Both the position numbers and the translations under genes were made by a program. This document shows, piece after piece, positions 1-6,525 of a stretch of DNA of 23,359 nucleotides. The notes under the pieces were generated by a model. The model was given only the letters and a program-made list of their open reading frames with translations. It ran no database searches and was not told the origin of the DNA. Position 1 is the stretch's first letter; each line of letters begins with the position of its first letter. Origin of the DNA: Myxococcota bacterium (GTDB taxonomy: Bacteria > Myxococcota > Polyangia > GCA-2747355 > JAKLHH01); contig JAKLHH010000009.1 in the NCBI GenBank assembly GCA_022710245.1, forward strand, positions 1 to 23,359, given 5' to 3'.

Positions 1-92
1 CCGAGGCGGCTCGCCAACGCGCGCAGCACGGCGCGCCGGTGCTCGCGCCGTGGGCCGTCGGCGAGGACGAGCTGGATCAGCGGGCCGGACAT
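1..92 (-). CDS. Partial unknown protein, N-terminus only
   Basis: An ATG at 92 on the minus strand opens a frame without stops to the left edge; it begins MSGPLIQLVLADGPRREHRR and continues about 30 residues. The start lies inside the end of the upstream methyltransferase gene, overlapping it by 16 bases including that gene's TGA, so the two are probably translated in a coupled way. The visible part has no signal peptide or recognisable motif, and I do not assign a family. GC-rich DNA gives chance open frames, so the case rests on the overlapping start and the coding-like sequence (hydrophobic beta strand, then basic amphipathic segment). The coupling suggests a role in the same pathway as the methyltransferase. 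Confidence 0.5.
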   Translation of the reverse strand, partial: MSGPLIQLVLADGPRREHRRAVLRALASRL

Positions 93-895
93 GGCTTCTC
101 GAAGGCGACCAGCAGGTAGAGCCCCGCGCGGTCGCCGCCGAGGAGCCGCGCGAGCCCGCCGGCCAGCAAGGTGAGGGCGCGGCTGCCGTGCTGCTCGAGG
201 CGGTCAGCGGTGGAGAGCGCCGCGCGAACGCGGAGCCTGGCCAGCCTCCGGGCGCAGAGCAGCGCCTCGACCTCCCCGGGTGAGTAGGCGCGCGTGCCCT
301 GGTTCTGGATGCCGTGGGAAAAGCACCAGTCGAGGTCGCGCCAGGGGCGCCCCGCGAGGAGCGCGTGCCGGAGCCAGAGGTAGCCGCCGACGAGCGAGCA
401 GCGGTGGTAGACCATCAGCCGCCCCTCGCCGCCCGGTGCGAGGACGCGGACCACCTCGTCGAGCGCTCGCTCCACCCGCGCGGTGTGGTGGAGCACGCCC
501 CAGCTCCAGACCAGATCGAAGCTCCCGTCCGCGAACGGCAGCGCCTCGGCGCTGGCGAGGAGCGCGCGCTCCGGGTCTAGGCCGCGGAGCTGCAGGTTCC
601 GCCGGGTGGCGCGGACCGCGGCGCGCGTGAGGTCGACCCCGCGCGCGTCCGCCCCCGCGCGGCACCAGGCGACGAGATCGCTGCCGAGGCCGGTCCCCAC
701 CTCGAGGACGCGGCGGCCTCGCTGCCGCTCGCGCTCCGCGAAGGGCTCCAGGCCAGGCAGCCGGCGACGGCGCTCCGCCTCGACCTGCTCGAAGTAGGCC
801 AGGGTGTCCTGCGGCCTCGCCGAGAAGCCGGCGCCACAGGGGAGCCGCTCCCAGTAGGCGCGGTTCTCGAGGTCCTCGGCGGCCGGACGACGCAT
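77..895 (-). CDS. Class I SAM-dependent methyltransferase
   Basis: This 272-residue protein should transfer a methyl group from S-adenosylmethionine to an unidentified small molecule. Motif I is clear (VLEVGTGLGSDL, about residues 63-74), followed by the acidic strand end 'GVDLT' and the motif IV/post-I region 'FDLVWSWGVLHHTA', which is typical of Methyltransf_11/25 proteins. It has no signal peptide or membrane segment, so it is cytoplasmic. The ATG at 895 was preferred over one at 925 in the same frame: AGAGG stands four bases before 895, and the 925 site has no ribosome binding site. It is divergent from a radical SAM gene, and the next gene overlaps its stop codon. Together these suggest a small biosynthetic or modification cluster. 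The fold is certain but the substrate is unknown. Confidence 0.88.
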   Translation of the reverse strand: MRRPAAEDLENRAYWERLPCGAGFSARPQDTLAYFEQVEAERRRRLPGLEPFAERERQRGRRVLEVGTGLGSDLVAWCRAGADARGVDLTRAAVRATRRNLQLRGLDPERALLASAEALPFADGSFDLVWSWGVLHHTARVERALDEVVRVLAPGGEGRLMVYHRCSLVGGYLWLRHALLAGRPWRDLDWCFSHGIQNQGTRAYSPGEVEALLCARRLARLRVRAALSTADRLEQHGSRALTLLAGGLARLLGGDRAGLYLLVAFEKPCPAR

Positions 896-903
896 GCCTC
901 TGG

Positions 904-909
904 TATAGT
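904..909 (+). promoter_or_regulatory. Putative -10 element (TATAGT) for the radical SAM gene
   Basis: TATAGT preceded by CTGG sits in the divergent intergenic region, 52 bases before the ATG at 962. It resembles the -10-like hexamers found before other genes in this window. No convincing -35 is visible. The opposite strand reads TATACC, so the site might also serve the divergent methyltransferase. Confidence 0.4.
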
Positions 910-961
910 CTCTCCCCGAGGGCATGAAAAGAGCGCGCGGCAGCGTCCGGTGGGATCGTCG

Positions 962-1951
962 ATGAGGACGCCCCTCGAGCTGGGGGCCTGGCGCCTCCGC
1001 GACCTCCTCTACCTGCGGCGCTCGCTGGCGCACTTCCGGCGCCACGGCCAGCCGCTCGACTTCCCCTTCAAGGTGCAGCTGCAGACCCAGTCGCGCTGCC
1101 AGGCGCGCTGCCCCATCTGCCCCTACCCCGCGCGCGCCCGCGAGCTCCCGCACGGCGCCATGGAGGACGCGCTCCTCGAGCGCCTCCTCCACGAGCTCGC
1201 CGCCGCGCCACTACTCGACGAGCTGGTCTTCATGCTGCAGAACGAGCCGCTCCTCGACCGACGGCTCTTCGAGCGCATCGGAGCGTTCAAGCGCCTGGCG
1301 CCCGCGAAGCGCTGCAGCCTGGCCACGAGCGGCGAGCTCCTCGACCGCTTCTCCCCGGACGAGCTCGCCGCCTCCGGCGTCGACGAGCTGCTGGTCAGCG
1401 TCAACGCGGCGAGCCCGGCCACCTTCGCCGCGCTGACGGGCGGGCTCTCCTTCGAGCGCGTCTGCGCGGGCGTCGAGCGGCTCCTCGCCGACCCCCGCCT
1501 GCGGGCCCGCGTCGTGGTCGGCTTCGTCCTCACCGAGGCGAGTCGGCGCGAGCTCCCCGCCGCGCTCTGGCGCTGGACCCGCGCCGGGGCGCGGGTGCGG
1601 GTGACCCAGCTCTCGAACCGCGGCGGCGACCTGGAGGGCTTCGAGCGGCTGCGCCCGTCCACCGCTCCGGGCGGCCTCGCTGGCCGGCTCGCGGCAGACC
1701 TCCACCGACGGGCGGCGCGCCGCCTCCTCGGCCCCTGCCCCTTCCCCTTCTACGCGCTCTCGGTCCTCCACGACGGCGCCGTCCTCCTCTGCTGCCACGA
1801 CTGGCGCCGAGCGCTGCTCGTCGGCGACGCGCGCGCGCAGAGCCTGCGCGAGATCTGGCTGGGGCCAGAGCTGCAGCGAGCCCGGCGCGCCCTCGTCGAC
1901 GACCGCCGCCAGGAGCTCCCGGGCTGCGTCGCCTGCAGCACGCGGGCGTAG
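962..1951 (+). CDS. Radical SAM protein with SPASM-like C-terminus
   Basis: This 329-residue enzyme is expected to bind a [4Fe-4S] cluster and cleave SAM to start radical chemistry. The canonical CxxxCxxC is present at C46, C50 and C53 (SRCQARCPIC). The C-terminal 90 residues carry further cysteines (GPCPFPF, LLCCHDW, GCVACS) spaced like a SPASM or twitch domain that holds auxiliary clusters. This architecture is common in peptide-modifying and cofactor-building radical SAM enzymes. An upstream GTG at 950 is in frame, but ATG 962 gives the more usual N-terminus. No short precursor-peptide gene is visible beside it, so a RiPP role is unproven. It is divergent from a methyltransferase, and its substrate cannot be read from the sequence. 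Confidence 0.85.
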   Translation: MRTPLELGAWRLRDLLYLRRSLAHFRRHGQPLDFPFKVQLQTQSRCQARCPICPYPARARELPHGAMEDALLERLLHELAAAPLLDELVFMLQNEPLLDRRLFERIGAFKRLAPAKRCSLATSGELLDRFSPDELAASGVDELLVSVNAASPATFAALTGGLSFERVCAGVERLLADPRLRARVVVGFVLTEASRRELPAALWRWTRAGARVRVTQLSNRGGDLEGFERLRPSTAPGGLAGRLAADLHRRAARRLLGPCPFPFYALSVLHDGAVLLCCHDWRRALLVGDARAQSLREIWLGPELQRARRALVDDRRQELPGCVACSTRA

Positions 1952-1989
1952 GTGCTCCTCTCAGGTGGCGCCCCGCGCCGGCAAGCTGG

Positions 1990-1995
1990 TAGTAT
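1990..1995 (+). promoter_or_regulatory. Putative -10 element (TAGTAT) for the Rieske operon
   Basis: CTGGTAGTATC stands 19 bases upstream of the Rieske ATG, in the 63-base gap after the radical SAM gene. It resembles the -10-like elements before other genes in the window. If it is used, the leader would be about 10-13 bases. Confidence 0.4.
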
Positions 1996-2014
1996 CACCG
2001 CGCGAGCACCGACG

Positions 2015-2461
2015 ATGGACACCAGCCGTCGAGACCTGCTGACCTGGATCGGCCGAGCCGCCGCGGGCGTCTTCCTCTGCGGCGGCGCGGTGCTCGGCGC
2101 TCGCTTCCTGAAGCCGCCCCGGACCCGTGACCTCGGCCGCCGCGCCGCGCTGGGGCTGGCCGCGGCGCTCCCGCCCGGCACGGCGCTGCACCTCGCCGAG
2201 CACGACGTCCACGTCTTTCATGGCCCGCAGGGGCTCTCCGCGATCTCGGGGCGCTGCACGCACCTCGGCTGCAGCCTGCTGCTCGAGCCCGAGGGCTTCG
2301 CCTGCCCCTGCCACGGCGCGCGCTTCGATCGCGACGGGCGTCCCCTCTCCGGCCCCGCGCCGCGCCCCCTCACCTGGTACCGCGTGTCCGTCGACGGGGA
2401 GCAGCGCGCGTGGGTGCATCTCGACGAGCCGGTGCCCGGCGGCACCGCGACCCGGATCTGA
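2015..2461 (+). CDS. Rieske [2Fe-2S] protein of a bc/b6f-type complex
   Basis: This 148-residue protein is the electron acceptor that takes the first electron from quinol at the Qo site of a cytochrome bc or b6f complex. The N-terminus has a Tat-like signal anchor: SRRDLLTW, then a hydrophobic stretch to about residue 30. The cluster motifs are complete: CTHLGC (81-86) and CPCHGA (97-102). By family knowledge C81, H83, C97 and H100 bind the cluster, and C86 and C99 form the supporting disulfide. The chosen ATG at 2015 starts just before the twin arginine; an earlier in-frame region would lie upstream of the putative promoter. It precedes the cytochrome b gene by three bases and is surely co-transcribed with it. 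It is short but complete for a bacterial Rieske subunit. Confidence 0.93.
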   Translation: MDTSRRDLLTWIGRAAAGVFLCGGAVLGARFLKPPRTRDLGRRAALGLAAALPPGTALHLAEHDVHVFHGPQGLSAISGRCTHLGCSLLLEPEGFACPCHGARFDRDGRPLSGPAPRPLTWYRVSVDGEQRAWVHLDEPVPGGTATRI

Positions 2462-2464
2462 GCG

Positions 2465-4159
2465 ATGGCGAAGCGCGGTCGACCACGCGGCAAGCGCCCC
2501 GAGCCCGAGACCTCCTCGGGCGCCAGCGGAGCCGCGCCGACCCACGCGCCCCAGCCGCCAGCCACCACCGCCGCCGCCGCCGCCGCGACCAGCGCACTGC
2601 CGGAGACGCTGGCCACCACCGACAACGCTGGTCCGACCAGCGCACCTCTGCCCGAGACGCCGGCCACCGCCGACGGCGCCGGCGCGACCAGCGCGACCAG
2701 CGCGCGACCGCCCGGGACGCCGGCCGTGCGCGCGCCGGACGGCCTCGCTCCAGCGCCTGCGTCCGTGCCCGGGCCCGGGCCCGCACCGGCCACACCGCAC
2801 GAGCACGCTGCCGCCGCCAGGCGAGCGGCGCCGCGCCCGGAGCCCGCCGCGGGCGCCCCGCCGCCCCGCAGCGGGCTAGGCGGCCTCTACCTGCACTTGC
2901 ACCCGCGCCTCGTGCGCCGCCGCAGCGGCAGCCCGCTCGCCACCCTCGGGCTGGGCGTGGCCGCGATCGCGTCCCTCGCGCTCGCCACCCTCTCCGGCCT
3001 GCTCCTCATGATCTACTACGTGCCGTCCGTCGAGCGCGCGCACGCCTCGGTGCAGGATCTGATCGCGCTCGTCCCCCTCGGCCGCTTCCTGCGCAACCTG
3101 CACCGCTGGAGCGGTCACGCCGCCGTGCTCCTCGGGCTCCTCCACCTGGTGCGCACGCTCCTCTGGGGCGCCTATCGCGGCCCGCACCGCCGCGTCTGGC
3201 TGGTCGGCGTCGGTCTCCTGCTGGTCACGCTGGCGACCAGCTACTCCGGCTACCTGCTCCCCTGGGACCAGGACGCCTTCTGGACCGTCACCGTCGGCAC
3301 CTCACTCGCCGGCTACCTGCCGCTCGCCGGCGAGTGGCTGCAGGAGGTGCTCCTCGGCGGCGCCGCGGTCGGACAGCCCGCGCTGACCCGCTTCTTCGTG
3401 CTGCACGTCGCGCTGCTCCCCGCGGTGGGCCTCGTGCTCCTCGCCATCCACCTCTTCCGCCTCCGGCGCGCCGGCGGGCTCGCGCGTCCCCGCGCGGCAG
3501 CCGGCGAGGGCGAGGAGCTGGTGCCGGCCAGCCCCGGCCTCATCTCCCGTGAGCTCGCGGTCGTGCTCCTCACCACCGCGGTGCTCTGCGCGCTCGCGCT
3601 CCTCGCCGACGTCCGCCTGGGTCCGATGCCGGACACCCTGCGGCCCGACAACCCGCCCAAGGCCCCCTGGTTCCTCGTCGGTGTGCAGGAGATGGTCAGC
3701 TACTCCGCCCTGGTCGGCGGCGTCCTCGTGCCCGGCCTCTTCCTCCTCGTCCTCACCCTCGGCCCCTGGCTCGACGGCGGCGCGGAGTGCGACGGCGCTC
3801 CGCTACGAGCCCGCGGCGCCAGGCTCGCGCTCCCTGCGTCCGCGCTGCTCGCCGGCGGCGCCGCGCTCCTCGCCGTGCGCTGGTGGGGCGATCCTCAGTC
3901 GGGGAGCTCCGCCTGGCTGAACCCGGCCAGCATCGCCGTGCTGGTGGCGCTGGCGGCCACGACGGTGGCCCTCGTCCGCTGGCGCAGCCGCGCGCTCGCT
4001 GTGCAGAGCCTCCTCTGCGGGCTCCTCGCGGCGCTCCTGATCTTCACCGCGGTGGGCTGGTTCTGGCGCGGACCTGACTGGCGGCTCGGCTACCACCCGG
4101 GGCCCGGCCGCACGCCCGATCACGTCGTGGTCGCGCCGCGCTCGGGGGAGGCGCCATGA
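2465..4159 (+). CDS. Cytochrome b/b6 with long Pro/Ala-rich N-terminal extension
   Basis: This 564-residue membrane protein carries two b hemes and the quinol sites of a bc/b6f-type complex. After a disordered extension (residues 1-138), the cytochrome b core starts at 'GGLYLHLHPRLV'. Heme-ligand candidates are H213/H227 in helix B and H314/H329 in helix D. The 14 intervening residues in helix D match b6-type rather than mitochondrial-type spacing. 'SGYLLPWDQDAFW' (261-273) is typical of the family. The C-terminal half, fused as in bc-type proteins, has about four more helices and 'NPPKAPWFLVGVQEM' at the position where PEWY is usual. The gene lies between the Rieske gene and the multiheme cytochrome gene and overlaps the latter by ATGA. 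The extension is in frame with the good start at 2465, so it looks genuine and probably cytoplasmic. Confidence 0.93.
   Translation: MAKRGRPRGKRPEPETSSGASGAAPTHAPQPPATTAAAAAATSALPETLATTDNAGPTSAPLPETPATADGAGATSATSARPPGTPAVRAPDGLAPAPASVPGPGPAPATPHEHAAAARRAAPRPEPAAGAPPPRSGLGGLYLHLHPRLVRRRSGSPLATLGLGVAAIASLALATLSGLLLMIYYVPSVERAHASVQDLIALVPLGRFLRNLHRWSGHAAVLLGLLHLVRTLLWGAYRGPHRRVWLVGVGLLLVTLATSYSGYLLPWDQDAFWTVTVGTSLAGYLPLAGEWLQEVLLGGAAVGQPALTRFFVLHVALLPAVGLVLLAIHLFRLRRAGGLARPRAAAGEGEELVPASPGLISRELAVVLLTTAVLCALALLADVRLGPMPDTLRPDNPPKAPWFLVGVQEMVSYSALVGGVLVPGLFLLVLTLGPWLDGGAECDGAPLRARGARLALPASALLAGGAALLAVRWWGDPQSGSSAWLNPASIAVLVALAATTVALVRWRSRALAVQSLLCGLLAALLIFTAVGWFWRGPDWRLGYHPGPGRTPDHVVVAPRSGEAP
2588..2737 (+). 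repeat. Imperfect 48/51-bp repeats coding the cytochrome b extension
   Basis: Three degenerate units begin at 2588, 2636 and 2687, each opening ACCAGCGC. They encode TSALPETLATTDNAGP, TSAPLPETPATADGAGA and a more diverged third copy. The unit is 16-17 residues, so the frame is kept. The region is rich in Ala, Pro and Thr and is expected to be unstructured. Confidence 0.65.
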
Positions 4160-5115
4160 GCGCGCTCCGCGCCAGCAACCTCCTCCTCGCCGGGCTGATC
4201 GCTGCCTGCCTCAGCGCGGCCGTGGTCGGCGAGCGTGGCGTCGAGTGGCGAAGGCTGAGCATCGCCGCCGGGGCCGAGGCGCTCCCCCTCGAGCTGCGCA
4301 CGCCGGCAGGCCAGGTCGATCGCTGCCCCACCTGCCACCGCGCCGCGCTGCCCGGCGGCGCGCCTGGCGCCGAGCGCGCGCTCCGTGCGCACCCGCGCGT
4401 CCCCGGCCACCCCGACCTCGGACGCACCGGCTGCAGCTCCTGCCACAGCGGCCAGGGGCGGCGGCTCGACCGCGACGCGCACGGGCCCGCTCTCGGCGCG
4501 GGCCGGGAGCCTTTCCTCCGCGGCCCCTACCTGCAGGCTCGCTGCGCCCGCTGCCACGTGCCCGGCGCGCTGGCCGGCGCCAGCGTCCTCGACCGCGGCA
4601 TGCGCGAGGTCCTCGAGGGCGCCTGCGCCGGCTGCCACCAGCCGGGGCGCCTCGAGCAGGGCCTCGGCCCCGACCTCCGCGCGCTCGGCCGCCGCAGCGA
4701 GGCGGAGCTGCGGCGCGCCGTCCTCGACCCCGAGGAGAACCACAGCGCCGCGGTGATGTGGAGCCTGCGCTGGCGCTTCGACCAGGCGACGGCTGACGGC
4801 CGCGCCGCGCTCACCGCGCTGATCACGGCGCTCCTCGCGCTGGCCGACTCGCCCGAGCCCTACCGCGCCGCGTGGGCACGCCCGGGCCTGCGCGTGGACG
4901 CCGACTGCGCGGGCTGTCACCTCGAGGGCAGCGGACCTCGCGGGGCTCGACATCGCTGCGCGCTCCTCGTCGGCAACGCGAGCCTGCGCTGCCGCAGCTG
5001 CCACCCCGAGCGCCCGAAGGGCCAGGGCGAGTGCCCGCAGCTCGCCGCCGCGCGGCCCACCTGCGCTGTCTGCCACCTCCGCTCCGACGACGGCGCCCGC
5101 GTCACGCCCCGATGA
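4156..5115 (+). CDS. Heptaheme c-type cytochrome
   Basis: This 319-residue cytochrome has seven CXXCH heme-attachment motifs at residues 57, 93, 130, 157, 251, 279 and 303 (CPTCH, CSSCH, CARCH, CAGCH, CAGCH, CRSCH, CAVCH). A single hydrophobic N-terminal segment (about 8-25) without a clear cleavage site suggests a signal anchor, so the hemes face the periplasm. The fourth heme is followed by 'GPDLRALG' and 'LDPEENHSAAVMW', which resembles a monoheme class I cytochrome domain with a distal Met. The hemes on either side resemble multiheme domains. The ATG overlaps the cytochrome b stop (ATGA), so the product is probably the electron-exit subunit of the same complex, in place of cytochrome c1 or f. 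The likely role is passing quinol electrons to periplasmic carriers; the partner is unknown. Confidence 0.9.
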   Translation: MSALRASNLLLAGLIAACLSAAVVGERGVEWRRLSIAAGAEALPLELRTPAGQVDRCPTCHRAALPGGAPGAERALRAHPRVPGHPDLGRTGCSSCHSGQGRRLDRDAHGPALGAGREPFLRGPYLQARCARCHVPGALAGASVLDRGMREVLEGACAGCHQPGRLEQGLGPDLRALGRRSEAELRRAVLDPEENHSAAVMWSLRWRFDQATADGRAALTALITALLALADSPEPYRAAWARPGLRVDADCAGCHLEGSGPRGARHRCALLVGNASLRCRSCHPERPKGQGECPQLAAARPTCAVCHLRSDDGARVTPR

Positions 5116-6479
5116 CCGCGCCCTCGAGCGAGGCCCTCGCGCTCTACCAGCGAGCGAACAGCTACCTCGAGGAGGGGCTGATCCGGCCCGACCCGCCGCC
5201 GCCCGACGGCCGCACGCGCCGCGAGTGGATGGAGGGGTTCCTGCCGCAGGTCGACCACCCCGAGCGCGCCTTCGAGGCGATCCACGTCGCCGGCACCTCG
5301 GGCAAGGGCTCGGTGGCGACGATGATCGCCGAGATCCTGCGAGCCGCCGGCGTCCGCACCGGCCTGCACGTCTCGCCCTACCTGCAGGTCTCGACGGAGA
5401 AGCTCTGGGTCGACGGTCGCTACGCCGGCGCCGACGAGCTGGCCGCGCTGGTCGACTGGGTGCGCCCGGCCTGCGAGGCCTGCCGCGGCCCGCGCGTGCC
5501 GCTGCACGGGCTCGCCTCGGTGGCGATCGCCCTCGAGCACCTCCGCCGCTCCTCGGTCGAGCTCGGCGTGATCGAGGTCGGCGTCGGCGGCCGCGACGAC
5601 CTGACCAACGTGCTGCGCACCCGCGTCGCGGTGATCGCCTCGGTGGGGCTCGATCACCTGAAGACGCTCGGGCCCACGCTCGCGGACATCGCCTGGCACA
5701 AGGCCGGGGTCATCCGCCCGGGCTGCCGCGCGGTGGCGCTCGCCGGCCCCGGCGCGGAGGCCGCCGCCCGCCAGGCCGCCGGGGTGCGCGCACCGCTCCG
5801 CGTCCTCGGCCGCGAGCAGGTCGGCTCCGTGGTCCGCGAGGGCGTCACCCACCTGCGCTACCAGGGCCGCCGCCTGCGCCTCGACGACGCCCCGCTCGGC
5901 CTCGCCGGACCGTTCCAGGCGGAGAACGCCGCGCTCGCGGTGGCGGCCGTCGAGGAGCTCGACCCGGCGGGCGAGCGGATCGACGAGGCCGCGGTGCGCA
6001 CCGGGCTCGCGCGGGCGCGCATCCCCGCGCGTCTCGAGCGCGTGCCCGCTGGCCCCGGCCGCACCTGCCCGGTGCTCCTCGACGGCGCTCATAACCCGGA
6101 CAAGCTCTCGGCGCTCCTCGGCGCGCTCCAGCTCCTCCCCCACGGACGCTTGCACCTGGTCTACGGCGCGCTCGCCTCGCGCGCCCCGGACCAGCCGCTC
6201 CGGCGCCTGGCGGCCGGCTGCGCCAGCGTCACCGTCACGGAGCCGCGCGTCCTCGGCAAGCCACCGCGGCCGGCCGAGGAGATCGCGGCGGTGCTCCGGG
6301 GGATCGCCCGGCTGCTCCGCCTGGAGCGCGAGCCCGCCGCCGCGCTCGACGCCGCGCTCGCGGGCGCCACCGCCGACGACCTGGTCCTCGTCACGGGCTC
6401 GCTCTACCTGTGCGGCGAGCTGCGCGAGCGCTTCTACCCCGCGGCGGGCGTCCTCGAGCATCGGTCGAGCTGGTTCTGA
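5112..6479 (+). CDS. folC: FolC-like Mur ligase (folylpolyglutamate/dihydrofolate synthase)
   Basis: This 455-residue cytoplasmic ligase is expected to add glutamate to dihydropteroate or folates using ATP. The P-loop GTSGKGS is at residues 61-67 (HVAGTSGKGSVAT). 'GVIEVGVGGRDDLTNVL' is the Mur/FolC metal-binding region, and 'VLLDGAHNPDKLSALL' is the conserved C-terminal-domain motif. The usual 'SPHL' after the P-loop reads 'SPYL', so a variant substrate preference cannot be excluded. The ATG at 5112 overlaps the TGA of the heptaheme cytochrome by three bases (5113-5115), so the gene is co-translated at the end of the respiratory operon even though the functions look unrelated. Family membership is firm, but the exact reaction (DHFS, FPGS or both) is inferred. 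Confidence 0.85.
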   Translation: MTAPSSEALALYQRANSYLEEGLIRPDPPPPDGRTRREWMEGFLPQVDHPERAFEAIHVAGTSGKGSVATMIAEILRAAGVRTGLHVSPYLQVSTEKLWVDGRYAGADELAALVDWVRPACEACRGPRVPLHGLASVAIALEHLRRSSVELGVIEVGVGGRDDLTNVLRTRVAVIASVGLDHLKTLGPTLADIAWHKAGVIRPGCRAVALAGPGAEAAARQAAGVRAPLRVLGREQVGSVVREGVTHLRYQGRRLRLDDAPLGLAGPFQAENAALAVAAVEELDPAGERIDEAAVRTGLARARIPARLERVPAGPGRTCPVLLDGAHNPDKLSALLGALQLLPHGRLHLVYGALASRAPDQPLRRLAAGCASVTVTEPRVLGKPPRPAEEIAAVLRGIARLLRLEREPAAALDAALAGATADDLVLVTGSLYLCGELRERFYPAAGVLEHRSSWF

Positions 6480-6494
6480 GCGGCATAACGGGGC

Positions 6495-6500
6495 TATGCT
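6495..6500 (+). promoter_or_regulatory. Putative -10 element (TATGCT) for the TPR lipoprotein gene
   Basis: GGGCTATGCT lies just after the folC stop and 25 bases before the chosen ATG at 6526. Transcription would begin near 6507, past an in-frame ATG at 6496, which argues against that earlier start. Confidence 0.4.
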
Positions 6501-6515
6501 CCTCCGCAACTCGAC

Positions 6516-6520
6516 GGAGG
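6516..6520 (+). promoter_or_regulatory. Ribosome binding site fixing the 6526 start
   Basis: GGAGG is placed five bases before ATG 6526. The upstream ATG at 6496 has no such site. The 6526 start also gives a direct lipoprotein signal peptide. Confidence 0.6.
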
Positions 6521-6525
6521 TCCGC

